Shown: positions 43,010 through 52,229 of the stretch, in pieces | How the letters are laid out: the number at the start of each line of letters is the position of its first letter | How positions within the stretch are numbered: the stretch's first letter is position 1 | Source of the DNA: RUG12461 sp045661345 | Lineage (GTDB): Bacteria > Bacillota > Clostridia > Lachnospirales > Lachnospiraceae | Assembly: GCA_045661345.1 (NCBI GenBank) | Contig: JAZRFM010000027.1 | Span: 1-64,000 of the forward strand | DNA length: 64,000 nucleotides | Direction: 5' to 3' | The notes under the pieces: generated by a model | What the model was told of the DNA's origin: nothing | What the model saw: the letters and a program-made list of their open reading frames with translations, nothing else | Database searches by the model: none | Made by a program: the position numbers and the translations under genes

Positions 43010-45672
43010 TGAGAAGACAAAAAGAAAACGAGCTCAGGGCTTTGTCTCACCTTGCGATGGTGATCGTCGTCATCGGCTTTTCCGCTGTCCTGATCGTACT
43101 GAACATGATGATGGGCTGGGAAAAATGGACAATCCCGCTTTGCATGGCAGCCGGGCTGGGATGTTTTTTTATGCACGTCCTGCATCGCCCGCCGGAGCGT
43201 CAACGGATCTTTATCTATTCCATCATTCTCATGGTAGAGATGTTCTATTACAGTGTAAATGTGGATACGCTGTATGACAGCACGCCTGTGATTGCGGTGG
43301 TCATTGTCCTGGTCTCCATGACACAGGAATCGGTGTTGACGGCAGCGAGCATTATCACAGGCTATGGGGGGATGATCTATCATCTGATCGCGATGCAGCA
43401 AACCGTCGGTCTCGAGCTTACCCCCTCCAACATCATCCGTGCCATCTGGCACTTACTGCTGGTGGCCATCGTTGCGATTATTGCGACACAGCTGGTGGCG
43501 GCCATTGACCGTCTCAGTGAGGGCTACGAATCGAAGATCAAAAAGCTCGGCGAAGAGAATAAAAGCGCCGGAGATTTTCTGGCAAACGTGTCCCATGAGA
43601 TCAGGACGCCCATCAATGCCGTCATCGGACTGACCGGCGTTGTGATGGAGCAGGAGAAGGATCCGCAGCTCCGCAGGAGCCTCCGGTCTGTGGAGGAAGC
43701 GGGAAAACGTGTGGCGGAACAGATCAGCGATATTCTGGACTATTCCGAGATTGATATGAAAAAGCTGGCGGTCAATGCCGAAGACTACATGCTTTCCTCT
43801 CTGTTAAACGACCTCGTGATGGAGATTCAGCTGATCAAGCCGAGAGACCTGGAGCTGGTGATCGACGTGGATCCGACGCTTCCGGCTATCATGCGTACCG
43901 ATGTGGCAAAGCTGAGAAAGATTCTGTGGCATCTGATCACAAACGGCCTGAAATATACCAAAGAGGGTGGTGTATACGTCAGGATCTCCCCCATCCGTCA
44001 GGAATACGGGATGAATCTCTATATCGAGGTGGAGGATACCGGGGTCGGCATGACGGAAGCCGAGATGGAACGTGTTTTTGATCGTTTCTATCAGGGGGAT
44101 TCGGGACGAACCCGCTCTACAAACGGGCTGGGGCTCGGCATGGCCATCGTTTCCGGATTTACAAGCGCTCTGGGCGGATTCTTTACCATCAGCAGTAAAC
44201 CCGGGGTCGGTACACGAGTGCATGTCAGCATTCCGCAGGAGGTGCGTGATACGGCGGACTGCATGTCCGTCAGAAACCACCAGAACCTGTGCCTCGGCGC
44301 ATATCTGCATTTTGAAAAATACCCGAACCCCAGCGTGCGTGAGTACTATAACATGATGATCAAACGCATGGTACAGGGGCTGAAGCTTCCCATGCATCGG
44401 GTGGAAACCCTGGAGAACCTGGAGAAGCTGCTGTCTACGATTTCCTTTACCCATCTGTTTGTGGCAGAAGAGGAATACATGACAGATCCTGATCTGATGG
44501 AGGAGCTTGCCCATAAGATGGTGGTCATCGTTGTGGCAAATCCCGGATTTCCCATTCGTCCCGGCTCCAAGATCAGGCTTCTGCAAAAGCCCTTTTACTG
44601 CTTCCCCGTGATCAGTGCGCTGAACATCACCAGCCCGGATGAGATCGAAGAAGAAGGCCGGATGTATTGCCGTGGCGTAAAAGCGCTGGTGGTGGATGAT
44701 GAGCCCATGAACCTCACCGTTGCCATCGGCATCCTCAACAGATACGGGATCGTGGTAACGACGGCTCCCTCCGGACAGGATGCCATTACCCTCTGCAAGG
44801 AGCAGGAGTTTGATATTGTCTTCATGGATCATATGATGCCGGAGATGGACGGTATTGAGGCAATGCACAGGATCCGGAACGAAATGGAAAAAGAAAGGAA
44901 GATCCTGCCGATCGTTGCCTTAACCGCAAATGCCGTCAGTACCGCCAAGGAAATGTTCCTGAATGAAGGATTTGACGGCTTTGTCAGTAAGCCCATCGAA
45001 CTCACCGATCTGGAGCGTGTCCTGAAGAAGGTACTGCCGAGGGCTCTGGTGACCTATGAAAAAGCAGAGTCTGTTCCGTCCGCATTCGATATCGCGGATG
45101 CCGCAAAAGAGAAGCAGGCGTCAGAGGATGAATATGACGGGTTGAAACGGCTGCGTATCGAGACGAAAAAAGGCCTGCATTACTGTCAGGATGATGAAGA
45201 GTTTTACCGGACGCTGCTGAACCAGTTCGCTTCGGACGGAAAAGGGAAACGGGAAGAGGCGGCAGCTTTTTATGAGAAACAGGACTGGAAAAACTATGCC
45301 ATTATCGTACACGCCTTAAAGAGCACCGCTAAAATGATCGGTGCCATGACACTTTCCGATCAGGCCAGGGCTCTGGAGGATGCGGCAAAGCGTGGGCAGG
45401 CTGCTTTTATCACTGAGAATCATCAGCAAACCATGCAGCTTTATGAAACCGTTTCCGAAGGCGTATTGAAGTGGCTTACGGAAGGGACGGCTATGCAGGA
45501 GGAGGGGAAAACACAGACAACTGCGCCGGGAGATAAGCAGGACGATGCGGCCATACTGGAATTCTCGCCGGAAGAGCCATCCCCCCGGGAAGAGATGCTG
45601 GAATTTGCACCGGAAGAAAATCCGCCGGACGAAGAAGAAATCCTTGAATTTGCACCGGAGGAGGGATCCTGA
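43006..45672 (+). CDS. Membrane hybrid histidine kinase with receiver and HPt domains
   Basis: The 888-residue protein has about five N-terminal membrane helices (residues 15-170), HisKA with H197 in SHEIRTP, an HATPase with NGLGLGMAI, a pseudo-receiver (about 425-540, with KPF but no acceptor Asp), and a true receiver with D608 in MDHMMPEMDG. An HPt domain follows with H769 in VHALKSTA. The acidic C-terminal tail holds three copies of a LEFxPEE motif. This is a full phosphorelay chain in one protein, ending in an HPt that could pass phosphate to the REC-HD-GYP protein. ATG 43006 overlaps the previous stop; 43009 is an alternative. Confidence 0.92.
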   Translation: MMRRQKENELRALSHLAMVIVVIGFSAVLIVLNMMMGWEKWTIPLCMAAGLGCFFMHVLHRPPERQRIFIYSIILMVEMFYYSVNVDTLYDSTPVIAVVIVLVSMTQESVLTAASIITGYGGMIYHLIAMQQTVGLELTPSNIIRAIWHLLLVAIVAIIATQLVAAIDRLSEGYESKIKKLGEENKSAGDFLANVSHEIRTPINAVIGLTGVVMEQEKDPQLRRSLRSVEEAGKRVAEQISDILDYSEIDMKKLAVNAEDYMLSSLLNDLVMEIQLIKPRDLELVIDVDPTLPAIMRTDVAKLRKILWHLITNGLKYTKEGGVYVRISPIRQEYGMNLYIEVEDTGVGMTEAEMERVFDRFYQGDSGRTRSTNGLGLGMAIVSGFTSALGGFFTISSKPGVGTRVHVSIPQEVRDTADCMSVRNHQNLCLGAYLHFEKYPNPSVREYYNMMIKRMVQGLKLPMHRVETLENLEKLLSTISFTHLFVAEEEYMTDPDLMEELAHKMVVIVVANPGFPIRPGSKIRLLQKPFYCFPVISALNITSPDEIEEEGRMYCRGVKALVVDDEPMNLTVAIGILNRYGIVVTTAPSGQDAITLCKEQEFDIVFMDHMMPEMDGIEAMHRIRNEMEKERKILPIVALTANAVSTAKEMFLNEGFDGFVSKPIELTDLERVLKKVLPRALVTYEKAESVPSAFDIADAAKEKQASEDEYDGLKRLRIETKKGLHYCQDDEEFYRTLLNQFASDGKGKREEAAAFYEKQDWKNYAIIVHALKSTAKMIGAMTLSDQARALEDAAKRGQAAFITENHQQTMQLYETVSEGVLKWLTEGTAMQEEGKTQTTAPGDKQDDAAILEFSPEEPSPREEMLEFAPEENPPDEEEILEFAPEEGS
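45553..45667 (+). repeat. Triplicated LEFxPEE-coding repeat at the kinase C-terminus
   Basis: Three copies of a 42-45-bp unit encode ILEFSPEE, MLEFAPEE and ILEFAPEE separated by Pro/Glu-rich spacers, at about residues 850-888. It may be a short linear motif for binding a partner. Confidence 0.85.
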
Positions 45673-48350
45673 TGGTAAAGAAAATCAAAGACTACGTAAA
45701 AGACACAACGATCCCGCTTCAAAAACGATGCTTTTTCCTGACATCCATCACCGTTACGATCACGCTGGCCATCATTCTGATCTGGGATATCTTTATCGGA
45801 GAAAGCCTCGAAAAGCTTATGGTGTTGGGTGGCGGTATTCTGGCGATGCTTGTGATCGTCACCTTTTCGATGAAGTTTGATAAAATTGAGCTCGGCGGGA
45901 TTCTGATCAGCATCGGTGTGATCGTTTTCGTGCTGCCGGTGGAATACTTTACCGGGGGCGGGATCTACGGATGTACTCCCATCTGGTTCGCGTTTGCCTT
46001 TCTTTATCTCGGCCTGAATACCACCGGGATCGTGAGACGTGTGGTCATTGTTTTGCTGTTTGTCTCCGCAGTTCTTTGTTATCTCGGATCTTATTTTCAT
46101 CCGGAATGGCTCACCAGGCACGGAGACAAGATTGCGCACCTTGATTCCATTGCATCCGTGGCAGGGGTTGGCGCGACGGTCTATCTGACGGTGACGTTCC
46201 TGATGGAAATCTATAACCATGAACGCCAGATTGCCGACAGACGAAAAGAGGAGATCGAGGAGCTCAATGCGGCTCAAAATCGCTTTTTTTCCAGCATGAG
46301 CCATGAGATCCGCACACCGATCAACACCATCATCGGCTTGAACGAGATGACTCTCCGGGAGAATGCTTCGGACGAGATCAATGAAAATTCCATGAATATC
46401 CAGGCCGCCAGCAAGATGCTGCTGCACCTGATCAATGATATCCTGGATATGTCCAAGTTTGAATCCGGACAGATGCATCTGAATGAAGCAGCCTATCACA
46501 CCGGGGACATGCTTTCGGATATTGTCGGGATGCTGTGGCTAAGAGCACAGCAAAAAGGGCTTGCGTTTCATATCAATGTGGCGCAGGATCTCCCGGAGGA
46601 GCTGTACGGGGATGAAGTGCGGATCAAGCAGATCCTGATCAACGTCCTGAATAATGCCATCAAATACACTGCAGAAGGATCCGTTACCCTTTCCATACAG
46701 TGCGAACAGCTGACGAGCGGCAGGGTAAATGTGGTATACTCAGTCCGGGACACCGGCATGGGGATCAAAAAAGAAAACATGCCCTATCTCTTTACCGCCT
46801 TCAAACGCGTGGATGAGGATAAGAACCGCTACATTGAAGGTACCGGGCTTGGGCTTTCCATCGTGAAACAGTTTGTGGATCTCATGGGGGGCAAGATCAC
46901 GGTGAATTCCGTTTACAAGAAGGGTTCCACCTTCATGATCGAAATCCCGCAGAAAGTCCTGTCGGAGGCGGTGATCGGAGAGGTGGATCTGGAGAGACGG
47001 CATAAGATGAGTCAGCTCAATGAATACCACCAGACCTTTGAAGCACCCAATGCCAGGGTGCTTGTGGTGGATGATACGGCTGCCAACCTGCTTGTGGTGG
47101 AGAAGCTCCTCCGGTCCACCAGGGTACAGATGACCATGGTCTCAAGCGGTGCCGAAGCGCTGCAGAAAACACTGGAAACACCCTTCCAGGTGATTTTCAT
47201 GGATCACATGATGCCGGAGATGGATGGTATTGAATGCCTGCATCTGATCAGAGAACAGATCGGCGGTCTCTGCAAAGACTCCAAGATCGTGGCGCTGACG
47301 GCGAATGTGGGCGGTGACAGCGGTAATCTTTACGAGAGAGAAGGGTTCGACGGCTATCTCGTCAAGCCTGTCTCCGGACAAAAGCTGGAGAGTGAGCTGT
47401 ACCGGCTTCTGCCGAAGGATCTGATCACGCTCATCGGCTCCCAGGATGAGATCCTGGAAGAGAGCATGTCCTGGATCATGGATCATCGAAAGAAAACCCC
47501 CGTGGTGATCACCACGGAAAGCGTGGCGGATATTCCGAGAGAGCTTATCGAACGCTACCGGATTCCCGTTTTGCCCCATATGGTCGGGACGTCCAGCGGG
47601 GTTTTCAGGGACGGTCTGGAAATTGAGACGCTGAGCCTTCTTACCTATATGGAGGACACCCGGGCAAAGGTCAATACCATTGCGCCGGACGTGGCTGCAC
47701 ATGAAAGCTTCTTTGCGGAACAGCTGACCTATGCAAACAATGTGATTCATATTTCCATTTCCAGCCAGATGGCGCACAGCGGCTGTCCCATGGCCATCGA
47801 AGCGGCGAAAGCATTCGATAATGTCACGGTGATCGACAGCGGACATCTTTCCAGCGGGCAGGGACTGATGGTGCTGGCGGCCTGCCGGATGGCGGAAGAA
47901 GGGAAGAACGTGGAGGAGATCGTTACATGTCTGGAAACGATCCGCAGTCATGTATTTACGAGCTTTATCGTGGACAGCCTGGATTACCTTGCCAGATCCG
48001 GACAGATCAGTAAACGGACCGCCAGTGTGACGAATGCGTTTATGATTCGCCCTGTGCTTGCGCTGAAGAAAGGGAAAATGGTGGTGCGGAATATCTATCT
48101 CGGAGCCAGAAGGCACGCGTGGAGCCGCTATATTTCCTCCATTCTGGATCATAAGAGCAATATTGACCACCGGATCCTCTTCGTAACCTATGTGGGTCTC
48201 ACGCAGGCAGATCTGCATGAGATCGAGGCGGCCATTCAAAAACGCACGACATTTGAGCAGATCTATTTCCAAAAAGCATCACCGGCCATCGCGGTGAACT
48301 GCGGACCCGGTACCTTCGGTCTTTTGTATATGACCGAGACCGGATCATAA
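45672..48350 (+). CDS. Membrane hybrid histidine kinase fused to a C-terminal DegV-type domain
   Basis: The 892-residue protein has about six N-terminal membrane helices (residues 20-190), HisKA (H211 in SHEIRTP), an HATPase ending EGTGLGLS, a receiver (D511 in MDHMMPEMDG, LVKP), and then a DegV/EDD domain (about 608-890). The DegV part reads VVITTESVADIP and VTVIDSGHLSSGQG, VDSLDYLARSGQISKR and IRPVLALKKGKM, all matching the family in order. DegV proteins (FakB) bind fatty acids. The usual DSTADLP is ESVADIP and the SGT loop is changed (AHSGCP), so ligand binding may differ. The TGATG overlap links it to the upstream kinase. It is inferred to sense or bind a lipid. Confidence 0.9.
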   Translation: MVKKIKDYVKDTTIPLQKRCFFLTSITVTITLAIILIWDIFIGESLEKLMVLGGGILAMLVIVTFSMKFDKIELGGILISIGVIVFVLPVEYFTGGGIYGCTPIWFAFAFLYLGLNTTGIVRRVVIVLLFVSAVLCYLGSYFHPEWLTRHGDKIAHLDSIASVAGVGATVYLTVTFLMEIYNHERQIADRRKEEIEELNAAQNRFFSSMSHEIRTPINTIIGLNEMTLRENASDEINENSMNIQAASKMLLHLINDILDMSKFESGQMHLNEAAYHTGDMLSDIVGMLWLRAQQKGLAFHINVAQDLPEELYGDEVRIKQILINVLNNAIKYTAEGSVTLSIQCEQLTSGRVNVVYSVRDTGMGIKKENMPYLFTAFKRVDEDKNRYIEGTGLGLSIVKQFVDLMGGKITVNSVYKKGSTFMIEIPQKVLSEAVIGEVDLERRHKMSQLNEYHQTFEAPNARVLVVDDTAANLLVVEKLLRSTRVQMTMVSSGAEALQKTLETPFQVIFMDHMMPEMDGIECLHLIREQIGGLCKDSKIVALTANVGGDSGNLYEREGFDGYLVKPVSGQKLESELYRLLPKDLITLIGSQDEILEESMSWIMDHRKKTPVVITTESVADIPRELIERYRIPVLPHMVGTSSGVFRDGLEIETLSLLTYMEDTRAKVNTIAPDVAAHESFFAEQLTYANNVIHISISSQMAHSGCPMAIEAAKAFDNVTVIDSGHLSSGQGLMVLAACRMAEEGKNVEEIVTCLETIRSHVFTSFIVDSLDYLARSGQISKRTASVTNAFMIRPVLALKKGKMVVRNIYLGARRHAWSRYISSILDHKSNIDHRILFVTYVGLTQADLHEIEAAIQKRTTFEQIYFQKASPAIAVNCGPGTFGLLYMTETGS

Positions 48351-48390
48351 AAGTAGCTGTTACAGAACACTTCCGGGGAAAGAGAAAAGA

Positions 48391-49056
48391 ATGAGTAAAG
48401 ACGGATATTTGACCTTTGCATTGACAAAGGGGCGGCTTGCGGATAAGACCATGGATCTCCTGGAGAAAACAGGCATCCGCTGTGAGGAGATGAAGGACAA
48501 GCACACCAGGAAGCTGATCTTTGTCAATGAAGAAAAGAAATACAGATTTTTCCTGGCAAAGGGACCGGATGTGCCGACCTATGTGGAATACGGGGCGGCC
48601 GATATCGGTGTTGTGGGCAGGGATACCATCATAGAAGAGGGGCGCAACGTCTTTGAGGTGCTGGATCTCGGCTTCGGGAAATGCAGAATGTGTGTCTGCG
48701 GACCCCAATCGGCGCAGAAGCTTTTGCAGCACCACGAGATGATCCGTGTGGCGACCAAGTATCCCGGGATAGCCAAGGACTATTTTTACAATCAAAAGCA
48801 CCAGACCGTGGAGATTATCAAGATGAACGGCTCCATCGAACTGGCACCCATCGTAGGGCTGTCCGAGGTGATCTGCGATATTGTGGAAACGGGCTCTACC
48901 TTAAAAGAAAACGGGCTCATGGTACTGGAAGAGATCTGTCCGCTCTCCGCCAGGATGATCGTCAATCAGGTCAGCATGCGAATGGAAAATGAACAGATTA
49001 CCGCGTTGATCAGAGATCTTCGCGCTGTTGTGGACATGGAAAAGAGGAATCTATGA
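48391..49056 (+). CDS. hisG: ATP phosphoribosyltransferase, short form
   Basis: HisG catalyses the first step of histidine synthesis. The 221-residue protein is the short form that lacks the C-terminal regulatory domain and needs HisZ. Motifs include FALTKGRLADKTM, LAKGPDVPTYVEYGAADIGVVGRD and the phosphoribosyl-binding IVETGSTLKENGL. It begins 41 bases after the DegV-kinase gene; no good promoter was seen in that gap, so it may depend on the upstream transcript. hisD overlaps its end by four bases. Confidence 0.96.
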   Translation: MSKDGYLTFALTKGRLADKTMDLLEKTGIRCEEMKDKHTRKLIFVNEEKKYRFFLAKGPDVPTYVEYGAADIGVVGRDTIIEEGRNVFEVLDLGFGKCRMCVCGPQSAQKLLQHHEMIRVATKYPGIAKDYFYNQKHQTVEIIKMNGSIELAPIVGLSEVICDIVETGSTLKENGLMVLEEICPLSARMIVNQVSMRMENEQITALIRDLRAVVDMEKRNL

Positions 49057-50342
49057 GAATTATTACACTGGATCAGACAACAAAGAAAAATCTGCTGGAA
49101 GACCTGCTGCAGCGGAGTCCGAGCCAATACCCGGAGCAGGAAGAGACGGTACGCCGCATCATATCCGCCGTGCAGCAGGACGGAGACCGCGCGGTCTTTG
49201 CTTATGAGGAGCAGTTTGACCATGTTTCCATGGACGAGACCTCCGTGGAAGTATCCGAAGCGGAGGTGCAGGAAGCCTACGATCAGGTGGAGCCTGCCTT
49301 GCTTTCCGTGATCCGAAAAGCACTGGTCAACATCCGCTCCTACCATGAAAAACAGGTGGAGCAGAGCTGGTTTACCACGTCCCCCGACGGCGTGATCCTG
49401 GGGCAGAAAATCACCCCCCTTGATACGGTGGGGGTCTATGTCCCCGGCGGGAAAGCGGTATATCCCTCCTCCGTCCTCATGAATATCGTACCGGCGAAAA
49501 TCGCCGGTGTGCCGAAGATCGTGATGTGTACGCCCCCCGGGAGAGACGGCAGAGTCAATCCGAATACGCTGGTTGCGGCAAAAGAGGCAGGGGCGGATCG
49601 GATCTTTAAGGTGGGCGGAGCGCAGGCCATCGCGGCCATGGCATTCGGAACGGCGTCCATTCCGCGCTCGGACAAAATCGTAGGTCCCGGGAATATCTAT
49701 GTGGCGCTTGCCAAAAAAGCCGTCTTCGGCTATACCGGTATCGAATCCATTGCCGGTCCCAGTGAGATCCTGGTTCTGGCGGATGACAGTGCCGATCCGA
49801 AATATGTGGCGGCGGATCTTTTATCCCAGGCGGAGCATGATGAGATGGCTTCCGCGATCCTGATCACCACAAGCCCGGTTTTGGCCGAGCAGGTGTCCAA
49901 AGAGGTGGATACCTTCCTGCAGACCCTCTCGAGGCGCGAGATCATCGAAAAATCGTTGGATCGATTCGGATACCTACTGGTTGCGGAGGATCTTTCCATG
50001 GCCATCGATGCCGCGAACGAGATTGCCCCGGAGCATTTAGAGATCCTGATGAGAGACCCCTTTGAGGTCATGACAAAGATCAGGAATGCGGGGGCGATTT
50101 TCCTCGGTCCATACAGCAGCGAGCCCCTGGGGGATTATTTTGCCGGACCGAATCATATCCTGCCGACCAACGGTACCGCCCGGTTTTTCTCGGCACTGGG
50201 GGTGGATGCATTCGTGAAGCGTAGCAGCATCATTTCCTATTCCAGAGAGGCATTGGAAGCAATCCATAAGGATATAGAAACATTTGCAAAATGTGAACAG
50301 CTCACGGCGCATGCCAATTCCATCGCCGTGCGGTTTGAGTAA
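49053..50342 (+). CDS. hisD: Histidinol dehydrogenase
   Basis: HisD oxidises histidinol to histidine in two steps with NAD. The 429-residue protein shows GVYVPGGKAVYPSSVLMN, KVGGAQAIAAMAFGT, the zinc and substrate region ESIAGPSEILVLAD, SQAEHDEMASAIL and PEHLEI, and it ends near FVKRSSIISYS. Length is standard. It lies between hisG and hisB. Confidence 0.97.
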   Translation: MRIITLDQTTKKNLLEDLLQRSPSQYPEQEETVRRIISAVQQDGDRAVFAYEEQFDHVSMDETSVEVSEAEVQEAYDQVEPALLSVIRKALVNIRSYHEKQVEQSWFTTSPDGVILGQKITPLDTVGVYVPGGKAVYPSSVLMNIVPAKIAGVPKIVMCTPPGRDGRVNPNTLVAAKEAGADRIFKVGGAQAIAAMAFGTASIPRSDKIVGPGNIYVALAKKAVFGYTGIESIAGPSEILVLADDSADPKYVAADLLSQAEHDEMASAILITTSPVLAEQVSKEVDTFLQTLSRREIIEKSLDRFGYLLVAEDLSMAIDAANEIAPEHLEILMRDPFEVMTKIRNAGAIFLGPYSSEPLGDYFAGPNHILPTNGTARFFSALGVDAFVKRSSIISYSREALEAIHKDIETFAKCEQLTAHANSIAVRFE

Positions 50343-50352
50343 AGGAGCGATT

Positions 50353-50946
50353 ATGAGTGAATCCCGTTGTGCGGAAGTGAAAAGAACCACAAGTGAAACC
50401 GATATCCGCCTCACACTGGCGTTGGACGGATCCGGAAAAGCAGAGATTGATACGGGGATCGGCTTTTTGGATCACATGCTGGAAAGCTTTGCCAGACATG
50501 GGCTGTTTGACCTGAAGGTCTCTGTGAAGGGGGATCTTGCCGTGGACTGCCATCATACCGTGGAGGATACCGGGATCGTCCTGGGCAATGCCATCAAGAC
50601 CGCCTTGGGAGATAAGAAAGGCATCCGGCGCTTCGGAGATTGTATTCTGCCCATGGATGATGCGCTGGTGCTCTCGGCGGTGGATCTTTCCGGCAGACCG
50701 TATCTCGCCTTCGATATCCCCTTTACCCGGGAACGGGTCGGGTATCTGGACACGGAAACGGTCAGAGAGTTTTTCTATGCCCTCAGCTACAGCGCGGGGA
50801 TGAATATTCACCTGAAGCTCCTTGCCGGAGAAAACCATCATCATATCATCGAAGCTGCGTTTAAAGCATTTGCGAAATCGCTTTCGGAAGCAGTGCAGTG
50901 CGACAAACGCATTACGGATGTGCTGACAACGAAAGGAAGTCTTTGA
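50353..50946 (+). CDS. hisB: Imidazoleglycerol-phosphate dehydratase
   Basis: This 197-residue monofunctional HisB has GIGFLDHMLESFARHG, the metal-binding DCHHTVEDTGI, and GENHHHIIEAAFKAFAK. AAAGGAGCG at 50341-50349 sets the ATG at 50353; the frame is open from within hisD but that part is not conserved. No HisN-type phosphatase domain is fused, unlike in enteric bacteria. Confidence 0.97.
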   Translation: MSESRCAEVKRTTSETDIRLTLALDGSGKAEIDTGIGFLDHMLESFARHGLFDLKVSVKGDLAVDCHHTVEDTGIVLGNAIKTALGDKKGIRRFGDCILPMDDALVLSAVDLSGRPYLAFDIPFTRERVGYLDTETVREFFYALSYSAGMNIHLKLLAGENHHHIIEAAFKAFAKSLSEAVQCDKRITDVLTTKGSL

Positions 50947-50948
50947 GT

Positions 50949-52229
50949 ATGGAATATAAGATTCTGGCTTCCACCATGTATATCAAGGCAGGTCAGGCGG
51001 TGAAGGGACTGCATGATCCGCAGGTGGCGGGAGACTATCGTGAAATTGCAAAGCTGTATAATGACAGCGGCATAGACAAGATCATCATTCTGGATCTTTC
51101 CGATACCGATGAAGAGCATGAGAAAAATCTGCAGGTGATTGCGGAGATCAGTAAAACCGTGGATATTCCCATCTGCGGTGGCGGGAATATCGAACGGATG
51201 GCGGATGTCAAAAAGCTCTTTTTTGCGGGCTGTAAACAGGTGATCCTGAACGGCGACAAGGCGTCGGCCTTTGAGATCGCGGAAGACGCCTCTGCCCGCT
51301 TCGGGAAGGAAAAGATCAATGTCTCGATCAAGAATGTGGATTTCCTGTTTAAGCACCAGGAGGAGCTCAGGGATCATTTCCATGAGATTCTCGTGCTGAA
51401 TCCGGATATTCTGGATGCCATCGACCTCATCACGGATCTTCAATATGTGGTTACCATGCAATCGGCGACATTCGAGGAAATCGTGGATGCCCTGTCCAGG
51501 GAAAACATCCGCGGTATTTCCGGTCCCGTCATCAATGATCCGGATCGGGATGTCATGGCGTTAAAGACGGAGCTTTATAAGCACGGGATCAATATGGACA
51601 ATTTTGAGCCGAAGCTGAAATGGTCCGACCTGAAGCTGAATTCCGACAAGCTGGTTCCCGTGATCGTACAGGATTATCAAACGGATGAAGTGCTGATGCT
51701 CGCCTATATGAATGAAGAAGCCTTTGAGAAAACCATCTCCATCGGGAAAATGACCTATTTCTCCAGAAGCCGGCAGGAGCTGTGGACCAAGGGAATGACA
51801 AGCGGACATATCCAATATGTCAAATCGTTGACGGCGGACTGTGATTACGATACGATTCTGGCAAAGGTTTCCCAGGTGGGCGCCGCCTGCCACACCGGTC
51901 AGAGATCCTGCTTCTTCAATGAAATCGTAAAGAAGGAATATGTGGAACGAAATCCCCTGAAGGTGCTGGAGAATCTCTACAATTCCATTCAGGCCAGAAA
52001 GACGGACGCAGAACAGCGCTCCTACGAAAACTATATGCTCGAGCAGGGGCTGGATCATATCCTGAAAAAATGCGGGGAGGAAAGTGCGGAAGTGATCATC
52101 GCGGCAAAAAACGAAGACACCGACGCCCTGCGGCATGAAATGTCGGATTTTCTGTTCCATCTGATGCTCCTGATGATTGAAAAGGATGTTACCTGGGAAG
52201 AGATCACAAGAGAACTGGCACAAAGATGA
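50949..52229 (+). CDS. HisF-like pseudoenzyme fused to HisI and HisE
   Basis: The 426-residue protein has three parts. Residues 1-225 form a HisF/HisA-like TIM barrel (GGGNIERMADVKKLFFAGC). The conserved Asp of CLDV is replaced (residues 8-15 read STMYIKAG), and the later catalytic Asp region reads SIKNVDF, so cyclase activity is unlikely. Residues 230-330 form phosphoribosyl-AMP cyclohydrolase HisI with zinc ligands in ADCDYDT and GAACHTGQRSC. Residues 335-426 form phosphoribosyl-ATP pyrophosphatase HisE (KKCGEESAEVIIAAKNE). No hisA, hisF or hisH is in the window, and true HisF must be elsewhere. The next gene overlaps its end by four bases. Confidence 0.9.
   Translation: MEYKILASTMYIKAGQAVKGLHDPQVAGDYREIAKLYNDSGIDKIIILDLSDTDEEHEKNLQVIAEISKTVDIPICGGGNIERMADVKKLFFAGCKQVILNGDKASAFEIAEDASARFGKEKINVSIKNVDFLFKHQEELRDHFHEILVLNPDILDAIDLITDLQYVVTMQSATFEEIVDALSRENIRGISGPVINDPDRDVMALKTELYKHGINMDNFEPKLKWSDLKLNSDKLVPVIVQDYQTDEVLMLAYMNEEAFEKTISIGKMTYFSRSRQELWTKGMTSGHIQYVKSLTADCDYDTILAKVSQVGAACHTGQRSCFFNEIVKKEYVERNPLKVLENLYNSIQARKTDAEQRSYENYMLEQGLDHILKKCGEESAEVIIAAKNEDTDALRHEMSDFLFHLMLLMIEKDVTWEEITRELAQR

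Noticed and set aside
47142..48272. 376-codon open frame on the minus strand
   Set aside because: It is antisense to the DegV region of the kinase gene, with no plausible ribosome-binding site or domain.
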